DNA of 9,340 nucleotides from an uncultured bacterium (GTDB lineage Bacteria > Planctomycetota > UBA1135 > GCA-002686595): assembly GCA_913058555.1 (NCBI GenBank), contig CAJXRJ010000258.1, forward strand, positions 1-9,340, given 5' to 3'. Positions within the stretch are counted from its first letter, which is position 1, and each line of letters begins with the position of its first letter. A program made the translations under genes and the position numbers. The notes beneath the pieces were generated by a model. That model was not told the origin of the DNA, searched no databases, and worked only from the letters and a program-made list of their open reading frames with translations. Below, in pieces: positions 1-7,446 of this stretch.

Positions 1-94
1 CGCCCCCCCCCGGGGCCATCGCAGCCTTGAGTCCGTGCTACATTCGTCCCGCCGACCGATGCACTCCGGCCCCCCTTCTCCCCTCAAGATCATC

Positions 95-1096
95 ATGACC
101 CGCACATCCGGCGTTGGCTGCCTGCTCTTCATGGCCCTGTTCTGGAACGGAATCATCGGAGTGTTCGACTTCATGATCGGGCGTTCCGCATGGCAGTCCT
201 GGGCGGCCAACTCGAGCTTCGTCGAGGTCCCGGTGGTCATCACACGGGCTGAGGTCAAGGTGGACAGCTCCGGGGAAGGAACCAGCTACACACCCAACAT
301 CGAGTACCGCTACACGGTGGACGGGGAGGAGTACTCCGGCAACCGACTGAGCTACACCGCTTTCGGGTCGAGTGATCTCTCCGCAGCGAAGAAGGCGGTC
401 GATAACTACCCCCTCGGAGAGACGGTGACGGCACTCCTGGACCCGGATGATCCGAGCGAAGTGGTATTGGACGCCTCGATCGACTCGTTCCCCGGCGCGC
501 TGATCCTCTTCTTCATGCCCTTTCACTGCGTCGGCCTTGGGTTCCTCCTTCTGGCCCTCCGCGGTTTCCGCCAGAGGGGCTCCGCAGTCGATGCCCTGCG
601 CAGCCGCTACGTAAAAGTCGACACCGAGTACAACGTGGTGATCGCGAAGCCCATGTTTTCGGCCCTCACGATCTTCCTGATCGTGCTCACCGCCGCGTCC
701 TTCATCACTACCTTCCCAGTGATCTTCTTGCTGGGCTTCGAAGCGCCACTTTCCCAGGTGCTCCCCATCGTCGGCGCCTGCTTCGCGGTCGCCGCGTTCT
801 TCGGATTCCAACGCTGGCGCAAGCAACGCTCGCCCCAGAGCTTCCTTCACATCGACAAGCGCCTGGGCCTCTACTCATACCCCGCCGACGCAAAGGGTGA
901 ACGCATCGAAGACGTGCAGTCGGTCGCGTCCACATCAAAGGCCACGGGCACGACCATCAACGACGTCCCCCAGTCTCACCACCACTACAGGGCCACCACC
1001 CCCGACGGTGACGTCGAACTATTCGATGTCAAAATGGGCGAGGACGAAGGCGAACGCCTGCGACAACTCCTCGAAATGGAACTCCTCAACCCCTGA
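95..1096 (+). CDS. DUF3592-domain multi-pass membrane protein
   Basis: Predicted inner-membrane protein of 333 aa; function unknown. A hydrophobic helix at residues 7-29 is followed by an outward beta-rich segment (about 42-127) with the DUF3592 pattern: VxxTRAEV, then PNIEYRYTVDGEEYSGNRLSY, then a YPLGETVTALLDPDDPSEVVL stretch typical of the family. Three more helices follow at about 133-156, 189-214 and 220-240, then a soluble tail (241-333) with an HHH run near 295 and an acidic end. The reading frame is open from a GTG at 35, with ATGs at 59 and 95. I chose 95 because it places the first membrane helix directly at the N-terminus; none of the three has a clear Shine-Dalgarno sequence. It is convergent with the Kelch gene to its right (34 bp between stops), so it is probably not part of the kinase/Kelch unit. 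DUF3592 proteins have no established biochemical role. The family call is confident, the start is not. Confidence 0.85.
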   Translation: MTRTSGVGCLLFMALFWNGIIGVFDFMIGRSAWQSWAANSSFVEVPVVITRAEVKVDSSGEGTSYTPNIEYRYTVDGEEYSGNRLSYTAFGSSDLSAAKKAVDNYPLGETVTALLDPDDPSEVVLDASIDSFPGALILFFMPFHCVGLGFLLLALRGFRQRGSAVDALRSRYVKVDTEYNVVIAKPMFSALTIFLIVLTAASFITTFPVIFLLGFEAPLSQVLPIVGACFAVAAFFGFQRWRKQRSPQSFLHIDKRLGLYSYPADAKGERIEDVQSVASTSKATGTTINDVPQSHHHYRATTPDGDVELFDVKMGEDEGERLRQLLEMELLNP

Positions 1097-1126
1097 CGAA
1101 CGATGCGAGTGAGGCGAGTGCCCTAG

Positions 1127-1148
1127 TCGATCACTCGAACGTGATCGA
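1127..1148. terminator. Short inverted repeat between convergent genes (weak terminator candidate)
   Basis: TCGATCAC and GTGATCGA form a perfect 8-bp stem around the loop TCGAAC. It overlaps the stop codon of Kelch gene A (1131-1133) and lies 30 bp after the stop of the DUF3592 gene, where a shared terminator would be expected. Only half of the stem is G or C and there is no T-run on either strand, so it is not a canonical intrinsic terminator. Copy B lacks this element at the equivalent site. Confidence 0.2.
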
Positions 1149-2657
1149 TATCGCGTCCGTGAAGTTGCTCGTCGGTCCCGGGTTGACGTCCCGGTACCAC
1201 GCCTGGAAATTCCAGGTCTCGCCGACCTGGGCTGCCAGGTTGCCGCCCGGGCGCGGGAGCTGCGTCAGGTCCACGTCGAGCGTCGCGATGCCGGCGGCAC
1301 TCGACGGACCGATCTGGCCCGGCCCGACGAAGCGGCCGATGGCACCCCCAAGGCAGAGCGTGCCTTGACTCCCGCCGGGGCCTGTGGCGTTGCCTTGGGT
1401 TGGGCTGCAGAGGAAGAGCGTCAGCGCCGACGGGGGCAACGAAGACGCGCGCAGCAGGACATAGCCCTGGGCGACGGATCCTGGGAACCCCTCTGCTGTG
1501 ATAGCCGCAGACTGCCCGGTCGAGTTGATCACCGCGGGTGAGCAATAGGTTGCGCCGATGGACTCGTCGTAGATGTCGACGACGTCGCTAGGGCCTTGGT
1601 CGTTCTCTCCTCCGGCGAAGAGCGATAGAGATCCAACCGTCGTCGCCGCCAGGCGACCGCGCGGCGTGGAGAGCGAGTTCGTGGTCCAAGCTCCCGTCGC
1701 GCTGTCGTAGACATCTACGCTCGCCAACCATACAGACGACGCGCAACCGACAGTCCTCCCTCCAGCGAAGAAGGCCTTGTTGCTGGTCGACGCCGCCGCG
1801 TGATACGCCCTGCTCGAAGGTAGCCAGCCTGTCGTCGCATTGCCGTTGTCAAAGTCGTCGAAGACTGTCAGCGCATCCGACTGCCATCCACCAAAGACGC
1901 ACCCTCTCTCGCCCCCGCTGCCAATGAAGACATTGCCAGCAAAGGCGGCTGCATTCCCCTCCCTTGGGAGATCATTCGAAGCTAGGCCCCAAGACGTCAC
2001 TGTCCAAACTCCCGTGTCAGCGTCGTACACGAGCAGCAGATAGCCTTGGGTTAGGAAGGCGGCCTTAGTGCCAATGGCTGCGCCTGTCATGATGGGATAA
2101 GAGATGCCCGGAGCCGTCGTCCAGATCCCTGTCTGCGTATCGAGGAGGTCGACCTGGCTGTCCCGTGAAAAGAGCGCCATGTGACCTGCGGTCAATCCGA
2201 CGATCGAGGCTCGCCCTTGGCTGACGCTCGGAAGAGCGAGGGTTGACCAAGCACCTGTCAAGTCGTCATACACGTCGACGGTGTCCACGGCCCCGGTTTG
2301 ATCCGAGTTCACGTAGCCTCCAGCGAAGTAGACCTTGTGACCCACGGTCGTGGCGCCGATGCCTCCTCGGGCCGTGCTGAGGGCCGCTGTCGTCCATACG
2401 CCCGAGGTCGCGTCGTAGATGTCGACGACGTTGGAGGCCACCCCCGCAGAGAATCCGCCTGCGAAGATCGCTTTCTGCCCAACGCTGGCCGAGGCAATCG
2501 ACGCCCTTGGCGCAGACAACGTGGCCGTGGACCATTGCCCCATGGCGGGCGCCGCGGAGAGTGCCAGTATGAGAGGGGCCACGAGGCGGGCCGGAAGTGT
2601 CATGGCACGACGCCACGGAGTGAGAAATACCGCAAGGGCGAGGGAATTCGGAGTCAT
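1131..2657 (-). CDS. Exported Kelch-like beta-propeller protein, copy A
   Basis: A 508-aa secreted protein. Residues 19-40 are a clear signal peptide (MTLPARL, a hydrophobic core, then SAAPAMG before Q41). Seven propeller-type repeats follow, each starting with a Trp (W42, W88, W137, W179, W218, W278, W324) and containing a VDIYDxxTGxWTT strand and, in most, the Kelch-type FAGG turn. Blades 3 and 4 lack the Gly-Gly pair (FSRDS, FLTQG). Residues 371-508 are a separate domain beginning YCSPAVINSTGQ and ending WNFQAWYRDVNPGPTSNFTD. I recall this as a frequent C-terminal domain of planctomycete exported proteins; its role is unknown, possibly surface attachment. Kelch propellers bind proteins or sugars; no catalytic residues are evident. 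The ATG at 2657 aligns with one in copy B, but a start at 2603 gives a textbook signal peptide and is equally plausible. It lies 242 bp downstream of kinase A on the same strand. Confidence 0.85.
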   Translation of the reverse strand: MTPNSLALAVFLTPWRRAMTLPARLVAPLILALSAAPAMGQWSTATLSAPRASIASASVGQKAIFAGGFSAGVASNVVDIYDATSGVWTTAALSTARGGIGATTVGHKVYFAGGYVNSDQTGAVDTVDVYDDLTGAWSTLALPSVSQGRASIVGLTAGHMALFSRDSQVDLLDTQTGIWTTAPGISYPIMTGAAIGTKAAFLTQGYLLLVYDADTGVWTVTSWGLASNDLPREGNAAAFAGNVFIGSGGERGCVFGGWQSDALTVFDDFDNGNATTGWLPSSRAYHAAASTSNKAFFAGGRTVGCASSVWLASVDVYDSATGAWTTNSLSTPRGRLAATTVGSLSLFAGGENDQGPSDVVDIYDESIGATYCSPAVINSTGQSAAITAEGFPGSVAQGYVLLRASSLPPSALTLFLCSPTQGNATGPGGSQGTLCLGGAIGRFVGPGQIGPSSAAGIATLDVDLTQLPRPGGNLAAQVGETWNFQAWYRDVNPGPTSNFTDAISITFE

Positions 2658-4486
2658 GGGTAGTTTCGTGGGGCGGGCTAAGAACTGTGGGAGTCGCAGG
2701 CCCTGGGGGATGGTGCCCGGCGGGCGGGTGCCGGATCGGAAGCCTTATGCCAGACGGGCGACCCCCAACGCGGAGAGCGCTGACGCACCCGGACATCAAG
2801 TTGGCGAAAAGTGCCGGACCCGGGAACCTGGGGTCCAAGCGGGAAGGGGCCGTCCCGGAAAGAACCCGCCATCTCGGTTCGGAGGGGCCTGCCAGCCTTC
2901 TATCGCCGGCCCGAGGCCGGAGGTGTGTCCCTCGCGGCGATGATCTCAGCGATGAGCGCAGGAACCGCGGGATCGCAGTCCTCGGCCACCGCTAGAGCCG
3001 CAGCGAATTCCTTGCGCGCTTCGTCCTCCCGCCCAAGGCTCGCTAGGCACTCCGCCAGGTGCATCTGAAATCGGGCCGCGCCCGCGCGCTCTTCGCTGAG
3101 CATCGGCTGGATCAGTTGCAGGGCTTCCCGCGAGAGGGACTCCGCACGGCCTAGGTCCCCGCCCCGTAGACGGCAGAGCACAGCCAGCGTATCGAGCGCA
3201 GCGGCATGGGCGTGCGTGCCGGAGGTCGATCCCCCGCTGTGGAGACTCACCGCCCAGGTAGCCAAACCCTCAGCGACGTTGAGGGCCGCCTCGCCACGGG
3301 TCCTCAAATCCCAGGCCATCGCGCTGACAAAACTGGCCAAGCCGGCATGCTCGATGCCTTCCGCTGTCACTCGCTCCAACAGCATGCGTGCGAAGTGGAG
3401 GGATTCCTCGGGGGGGCGAGTCGCGGCCAGTGCGTTGAATACGAGCCGAGGAAGTGCCGGGAACTGCGTGAGGCTGCCCCGGTGTTCGGGCTGGAAGTAG
3501 GGCACGCATTGCAGGAACACGTCGAAAGACTCCCCCTGGCGCCCCGTGTCCCTCAGCATGACCGCATACCAAACGAGGATCTGAACAAGTCCCGAGTCAG
3601 CGGGATCACGACCTTCTGGGAGCAAAGCTATGGCGCCCAGAAACAGCTTCTCCGCCTCCTCCAAATCACCTGCCCTGTAGTAGCACCAACCGAAGGTTGC
3701 CATAAGCTCGAGCGATTCCCGGTGCTGTGCGCCACGGAGCTTCACGGAGAGCGCGATCGCCTCTGCAGAGTAAGCGGCGGCGCTTGACCAGTCCCCCGCC
3801 AAGAAGTGCATCTGACACGTAGCCATTAGGGCCAACAAGTATGCGGGCGTACTCTCACTGACTTCCCGGCACGCAGAGAGGAGTTCCTCTGCGGCGGACA
3901 TCGCGCGCTGCATGTTCCCTTCAAGCTCGAATTCCGTAGTGATCGCTTGCTTGCCTGCAGCGGCCACGAGGAGATGGTCCGCCGGAAGGATGGCACGCGA
4001 CCGCTTTGCGACTTGCGCGGCCAACTGCGCCTTCTCGGTGGGACTGAGCGCACCTCCTGAATGTTTGCCGAACTCGAGCTCAGCCGCCATAGCCCAGACG
4101 TTGCCTGGATCCAGAGTGGCTCGGGCCGTATCGACGGCCATTCGTGCTGCTTTCACTGCCGCTGGCTCGTCATGGAATGGCGCGGCTGAGACGATGTAGG
4201 CAAGGAGCGCCAGGCTCTGCACATACTCGGCATCGTGACCAGGTAGCTGCGCATACAGCGCCACGGCACGCTCCATCTCGGCTTTGGCTTCTCGATCACG
4301 CCCGACCCCTTCAAGTGCCTGGCCGATGGCGAGCCGGAAGGATGCCTCCGTTTCCAGATCACCGGCGAAGGCCCCGGAATTCGCCAATAGGCGGTCGAGA
4401 GGACCTCCTGAACCCTCCTCGATCCCGTCGTACCCCGACAGTGGGCGGCCGCTCGGATCGAAGGAGGTGATGATCTCTAGCATGAT
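1152..4486 (-). repeat. Tandem module duplication, copy A (aligned part)
   Basis: This segment, from the Kelch A 3' end through the spacer into the kinase A TPR region, aligns with 5905-9291. The offset is 4753 bases over the Kelch C-terminal domain, 4789 at the Kelch start and 4805 in the kinase. Perfect runs include 1152-1268, 1483-1538 and 3003-3090. Copy A continues to 5734, but the matching part of copy B lies outside the window. Confidence 0.9.
2658..2899 (-). other. Conserved spacer between kinase A and Kelch A
   Basis: This 242-bp non-coding stretch aligns along most of its length with the equivalent spacer in copy B (7447-7707). It includes conserved blocks such as the one around CCCAACGCGGAGAGC and one around GGGAACCTGGGGTCCAAG. 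GGACCC at 2816-2821 and GGGTCC at 2831-2836 can pair as a 6-bp hairpin. On the minus strand the hairpin is followed within a few bases by four T residues, resembling a weak terminator or attenuator between the two genes. No convincing sigma-70 promoter or Shine-Dalgarno was found for the Kelch gene. Open frames here are short and show no codon bias. Confidence 0.45.
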
Positions 4487-5734
4487 GTCGTTGAGTCCTC
4501 GCGCGCGCTCGGCCTCGCGGCTCGCTTCGCCCGCAGCGCGAAGGGTCGCAAAGAGCCCAATAGCAAGGGACAACGTGACAGCCGCAACCGATCCCACGAG
4601 CAAGCGATGGCGACGCGAGAGCTTGACGAGCCGGTCGACCGTCGAGGGCGGTCGGGCGACGACGGGCTCGTGGCGCAGGTGGCGCCGAAGGTCTGCGGCC
4701 ATCGCCGCTGCGGTTTCGTAGCGACGGCCGGGCTGCTTCTCGAGCGCTTTGCTGGCGATGGCGTCGAGATCGCCACCAAGCCCCGCATCCACCGATACGA
4801 GCCTGGCCGGATCAGCGTCCGCGATTGTGCGCAGCGCGTCGGGCAAGGGCCTGCCCACAACGTCGTAAGGAAGCGTTCCGGTCAGAAGTTCAAAGAGCAG
4901 GATCCCAAGCGCGTGCACATCAGTCCGTTGGTCGACGGCCGTACGGCCGCTCGAGACTTGCTCCGGGCTCATGTGAGTGAGCGTTCCGAGAAGGGCTCCA
5001 GGGGAGGTCTGCAGCGTTTCCAGTCTTCCGTCGACTCCGCCCGTGTGGGCCACACCAAAATCAACGACCTTCGGATGCCCTTCATCGTCCACCAAGACGT
5101 TGCTGGGTTTGAGGTCGCGGTGCACCACGCCCCGTTGGTTGGCGAACGCAACGGCGTCGGCCACCTCGGCAACGAGCTTCACAATCTCTCGTCGGTCGAG
5201 GCTGTTCCTCAAGACGTGCTCCGTGATCGGCTCCCCGTCGATCAGCTCCATGGAGATAAACGGAACGGCCCGCCCACCGAGTTCGGCGCTTCCCGCCTCG
5301 AAGATCTGCGCGATGCCCGGGTGCGCCAGCGACCCCAAGATCTCGGCTTCACGACGGAAGCGCGCGAGCACCTCGTTGGACCCCAATGAGGGGTGCAGGA
5401 TCTTGAGTGCGACGCGGCGCCGGGGCGATTCCTGCGTGGCCTCATAGACGGTGCCCATGCCTCCAGAAGCGATCGCCCGGGTGATCCGATAGGACGCAAT
5501 CTGCTTCCCGACGTTGGGGTCCTCGCCCGGGGACGCTCCGCGGAGGTCGAGCGCGGGACCGGCCACTGGATCGAGGAAGCTGTCGTCCTTCGCGTACGCC
5601 GCCAGCATGCGGTCAAGTTCGCGGCGAGGTTCTTCCTCGAGCCCAAGACCGTCCACGTAGGCACATCGCTCGCCCTCGGGCAGCTCGAGAGCGGCATGAA
5701 AGCAGCCGATGAGGTGGTCGAAGTCTTGTGTCAT
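2900..5734 (-). CDS. Transmembrane Ser/Thr protein kinase with TPR sensor region (copy A)
   Basis: A 944-aa PknB-like (Hanks-type) kinase. Residues 1-60 are a helical extension with LPEGER and FLDP motifs, common ahead of planctomycete kinase domains. The kinase domain spans about 80-355 and has every key residue: glycine loop IASGGMGTVYEA (88-99), ATP-binding K111 in VALK, helix-C E129, catalytic loop HRDLKPSN (205-212, D207, N212), DFG at 225-227, SPE at 256-258 and D272. It should be active. A single membrane helix lies at about 378-400, followed by a short charged coil. Residues 440-944 are alpha-helical with TPR-like pairs (about 462-496, 630-665, 673-706, 716-745, 800-832, 846-876, 886-918). 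This topology puts the kinase in the cytoplasm and the TPR region outside; TPR regions bind proteins or peptides. The start ATG lacks a strong ribosome site, but the extension motif supports it. Kelch A follows downstream. Substrates are unknown. Confidence 0.93.
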   Translation of the reverse strand: MTQDFDHLIGCFHAALELPEGERCAYVDGLGLEEEPRRELDRMLAAYAKDDSFLDPVAGPALDLRGASPGEDPNVGKQIASYRITRAIASGGMGTVYEATQESPRRRVALKILHPSLGSNEVLARFRREAEILGSLAHPGIAQIFEAGSAELGGRAVPFISMELIDGEPITEHVLRNSLDRREIVKLVAEVADAVAFANQRGVVHRDLKPSNVLVDDEGHPKVVDFGVAHTGGVDGRLETLQTSPGALLGTLTHMSPEQVSSGRTAVDQRTDVHALGILLFELLTGTLPYDVVGRPLPDALRTIADADPARLVSVDAGLGGDLDAIASKALEKQPGRRYETAAAMAADLRRHLRHEPVVARPPSTVDRLVKLSRRHRLLVGSVAAVTLSLAIGLFATLRAAGEASREAERARGLNDIMLEIITSFDPSGRPLSGYDGIEEGSGGPLDRLLANSGAFAGDLETEASFRLAIGQALEGVGRDREAKAEMERAVALYAQLPGHDAEYVQSLALLAYIVSAAPFHDEPAAVKAARMAVDTARATLDPGNVWAMAAELEFGKHSGGALSPTEKAQLAAQVAKRSRAILPADHLLVAAAGKQAITTEFELEGNMQRAMSAAEELLSACREVSESTPAYLLALMATCQMHFLAGDWSSAAAYSAEAIALSVKLRGAQHRESLELMATFGWCYYRAGDLEEAEKLFLGAIALLPEGRDPADSGLVQILVWYAVMLRDTGRQGESFDVFLQCVPYFQPEHRGSLTQFPALPRLVFNALAATRPPEESLHFARMLLERVTAEGIEHAGLASFVSAMAWDLRTRGEAALNVAEGLATWAVSLHSGGSTSGTHAHAAALDTLAVLCRLRGGDLGRAESLSREALQLIQPMLSEERAGAARFQMHLAECLASLGREDEARKEFAAALAVAEDCDPAVPALIAEIIAARDTPPASGRR

Positions 5735-5883
5735 CAGCTGGATTCTGCCGGTCTCATCCGCAAACGCAGTCAGGCCGAGGTCCCATCAGAGTAGGGGGCT
5801 GGTCGAGGGAACCGTTGAACCAAGTCCCCCCGATCGTTGCTCTCGCAAGCGTCGGCGGCAAGTCCATGCCGCCGCGGAAACGG
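5735..5883 (-). promoter_or_regulatory. Intergenic region upstream of kinase A
   Basis: This 149-bp gap separates Kelch B from kinase A and is the boundary between the two module copies. Any promoter private to kinase A should lie here. Reading the minus strand I see no pair of boxes close to the sigma-70 consensus, and no AGGAGG ahead of the ATG at 5734. The only clear structure is the hairpin at 5853-5874. The region does not resemble the sequence downstream of Kelch A, so the module homology stops close to the Kelch stop codon. Confidence 0.3.
5853..5874 (-). terminator. GC-rich hairpin just after Kelch B
   Basis: CGGCGGCA and TGCCGCCG form a perfect 8-bp GC-rich stem with a 6-base loop, 9 bp after the Kelch B stop codon on the transcribed strand. 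Position and strength fit a transcription terminator, but no U-run follows the stem (the next bases read ACGCTTGCG). It could equally stabilise the mRNA 3' end or be incidental. If it terminates, the two modules are separate transcripts. Confidence 0.35.
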
Positions 5884-7446
5884 CTACTGCAACGTTACCG
5901 AGACCGCGTCCGTGAAGTTGCTCGTCGGTCCCGGGTTGACGTCCCGGTACCACGCCTGGAAATTCCAGGTCTCGCCGACCTGGGCTGCCAGGTTGCCGCC
6001 CGGGCGCGGGAGCTGCGTCAGATCGACATTGAGCGTCGCGATGCCGGCGGCACTCGACGGACCGATCTGTGCCGGCCCGAGGAAGCGACCGATGGCACCC
6101 CCAAGGCAGAGGGTGCCTTGACTGCCGCCGGGGCCCGTTGCGTTGCCCTGGGTTGGGCTGCAGAGGAAGAGCGTCAGCGCCGCAGGGGGCAGCGAAGACG
6201 CGCGCAGCAGGACATAGCCCTGGGCGACAGACCCAGGGAACCCCTCTGCTGTGATAGCCGCAGACTGCCCGGTCGAGTTGATCACCGCGGGCGAGCAATA
6301 GGTCGCGCCGATGGACTCGTCGTAGATGTCGACGACATCGCTAGGGCCTTGGTCGTTCTCTCCGCCGGCGAAGAGCGATAGAGACCCAACGGTCGCCGCC
6401 GCCAGGTACCCGCGCGGCGCGGAGAGCGAGCTCACGGTCCAGGCGCCGGTTGCACTGTCGTAGATATCGACGCTCGCGCGCCAATAAGTTACGCCGCATT
6501 GTTGGCCCGCCCCTCCGGCGAAGAGAGCCTTGTTGCCGGTCGACGTCGCCGCGAGATACGACTTGCCCTGGGTGAAACCACCTGTAGTAAACCCGTTGCC
6601 ACCAATGTCGAATAAGAACGCAGACTGGGTCGAACTGCTTCCACCAAACCAAAGGCAACCTCGCTCGCCGCCGCCGCAGATCAAGTCACCTCCAGCGAAG
6701 GCGGAGGCCGGCCCCCGCCCCGGGAGAGGTCTCCCGTTCGGGCCCGAATTTCCCCCTAGGCCCGAACCCACCAAGGTCCAAGTTCCCGCGTCGGCGTCGT
6801 AGATGCGCATTACGGCGTCCTCGCTAACAAAGGCAGCCTTGGCCCCCAGGGTCGCACCTGTCATCGGGAAATGGAAATTGCCGAAGGGCATCGTCTCCGT
6901 CGTCCAGATCCCTGTCTGCGTGTCGAGGATGTCGATGTCGCTGTCGCGAGAGAAGAGCGCCATGTGCCCCGCGGTCAATGCGACGATTGGGTATCCCCAT
7001 AGGTTCTGGCTCAGGCTCGGGAGGGCGAGCGTCGACCAAGCGCCTGTCGAGTCGTCATACACGTCGATGGTGTCCACGGCCCCGGTCCGATCTGGGTTCA
7101 CGTACCCTCCAGCGAAGTAGACCTTGTGACCCACGGTAGTGGCGCTGATGCCACCCCGCGCTGAGCTGAGCGTGGCTGTCGTCCAGCTGCCCGAGCTGGT
7201 GTCATAGATATCGACGACGTCCGACGCTACCCCGGCAGAGAATCCGCCCGCGAAGAGCGCTTTCTCCCCAACGCTGGCCCCAGCAGGCGACGTCCGTGGC
7301 ACGGACAGCGTGGCCGTGGACCATTGCGCCATGGCGGGCGCGGCGGAGAGTGCCAGAACGAGAGGGGCTATCAGGCGGGCCGGAAGTGTCATGGCGTGGC
7401 GCCACGGAGTGATGAATACCGCGGGGGGGAGAGAGGTCGAAGTCAT
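5884..7446 (-). CDS. Exported Kelch-like beta-propeller protein, copy B
   Basis: A 520-aa paralogue of the Kelch protein at 1131-2657 with the same plan: signal peptide (residues 19-40, ending SAAPAMA before Q41), seven propeller repeats, and the C-terminal domain starting at YCSPAV and ending in FTDAVSVTLQ. Repeat-start Trp residues are at 42, 88, 137, 181, 223 and 336; the sixth blade starts with Phe (F291) instead. From the last blade's VGSLSLFAGG motif to the C-terminus it differs from copy A at only about eight positions. Blades 4 to 6 (about residues 185-320) are strongly diverged and 12 residues longer overall. A Cys in the GGERGC motif and one in the next blade occur in both copies and might form a disulfide. 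The ATG at 7446 aligns with that of copy A. The frame extends to 7470, and an internal ATG at 7392 would begin the signal peptide directly. It is 261 bp downstream of kinase B. Confidence 0.85.
   Translation of the reverse strand: MTSTSLPPAVFITPWRHAMTLPARLIAPLVLALSAAPAMAQWSTATLSVPRTSPAGASVGEKALFAGGFSAGVASDVVDIYDTSSGSWTTATLSSARGGISATTVGHKVYFAGGYVNPDRTGAVDTIDVYDDSTGAWSTLALPSLSQNLWGYPIVALTAGHMALFSRDSDIDILDTQTGIWTTETMPFGNFHFPMTGATLGAKAAFVSEDAVMRIYDADAGTWTLVGSGLGGNSGPNGRPLPGRGPASAFAGGDLICGGGERGCLWFGGSSSTQSAFLFDIGGNGFTTGGFTQGKSYLAATSTGNKALFAGGAGQQCGVTYWRASVDIYDSATGAWTVSSLSAPRGYLAAATVGSLSLFAGGENDQGPSDVVDIYDESIGATYCSPAVINSTGQSAAITAEGFPGSVAQGYVLLRASSLPPAALTLFLCSPTQGNATGPGGSQGTLCLGGAIGRFLGPAQIGPSSAAGIATLNVDLTQLPRPGGNLAAQVGETWNFQAWYRDVNPGPTSNFTDAVSVTLQ

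Noticed and set aside
1..16. C-rich run at the left edge of the window
   Set aside because: It could be a low-complexity read edge or ordinary GC-rich DNA. It is too short to distinguish and carries no other signal.
38..850. Long minus-strand open frame (270 codons) opposite the DUF3592 gene
   Set aside because: Its translation is charged and low in complexity with no domain, while the plus strand carries recognisable DUF3592 motifs and membrane helices. It is an antisense shadow in GC-rich DNA.
1550..2540. Recurring motifs such as GTCGTAGATGTCGACGACGT in the Kelch genes, resembling a DNA repeat array
   Set aside because: They encode the repeated VVDIYD strand of each propeller blade at blade-length spacing, so the repetition is at protein level and not a CRISPR or satellite array.
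4607..5389. Long plus-strand open frame (260 codons) opposite the kinase domain
   Set aside because: It is complementary to the catalytic domain of kinase A, whose motifs are all intact. No independent start signal or domain is seen.
5728..6381. Plus-strand open frame (217 codons) across the kinase A start and Kelch B end
   Set aside because: It is mostly antisense to Kelch B, the composition is Arg-rich and atypical, and the part outside the conserved gene has no counterpart in copy A.
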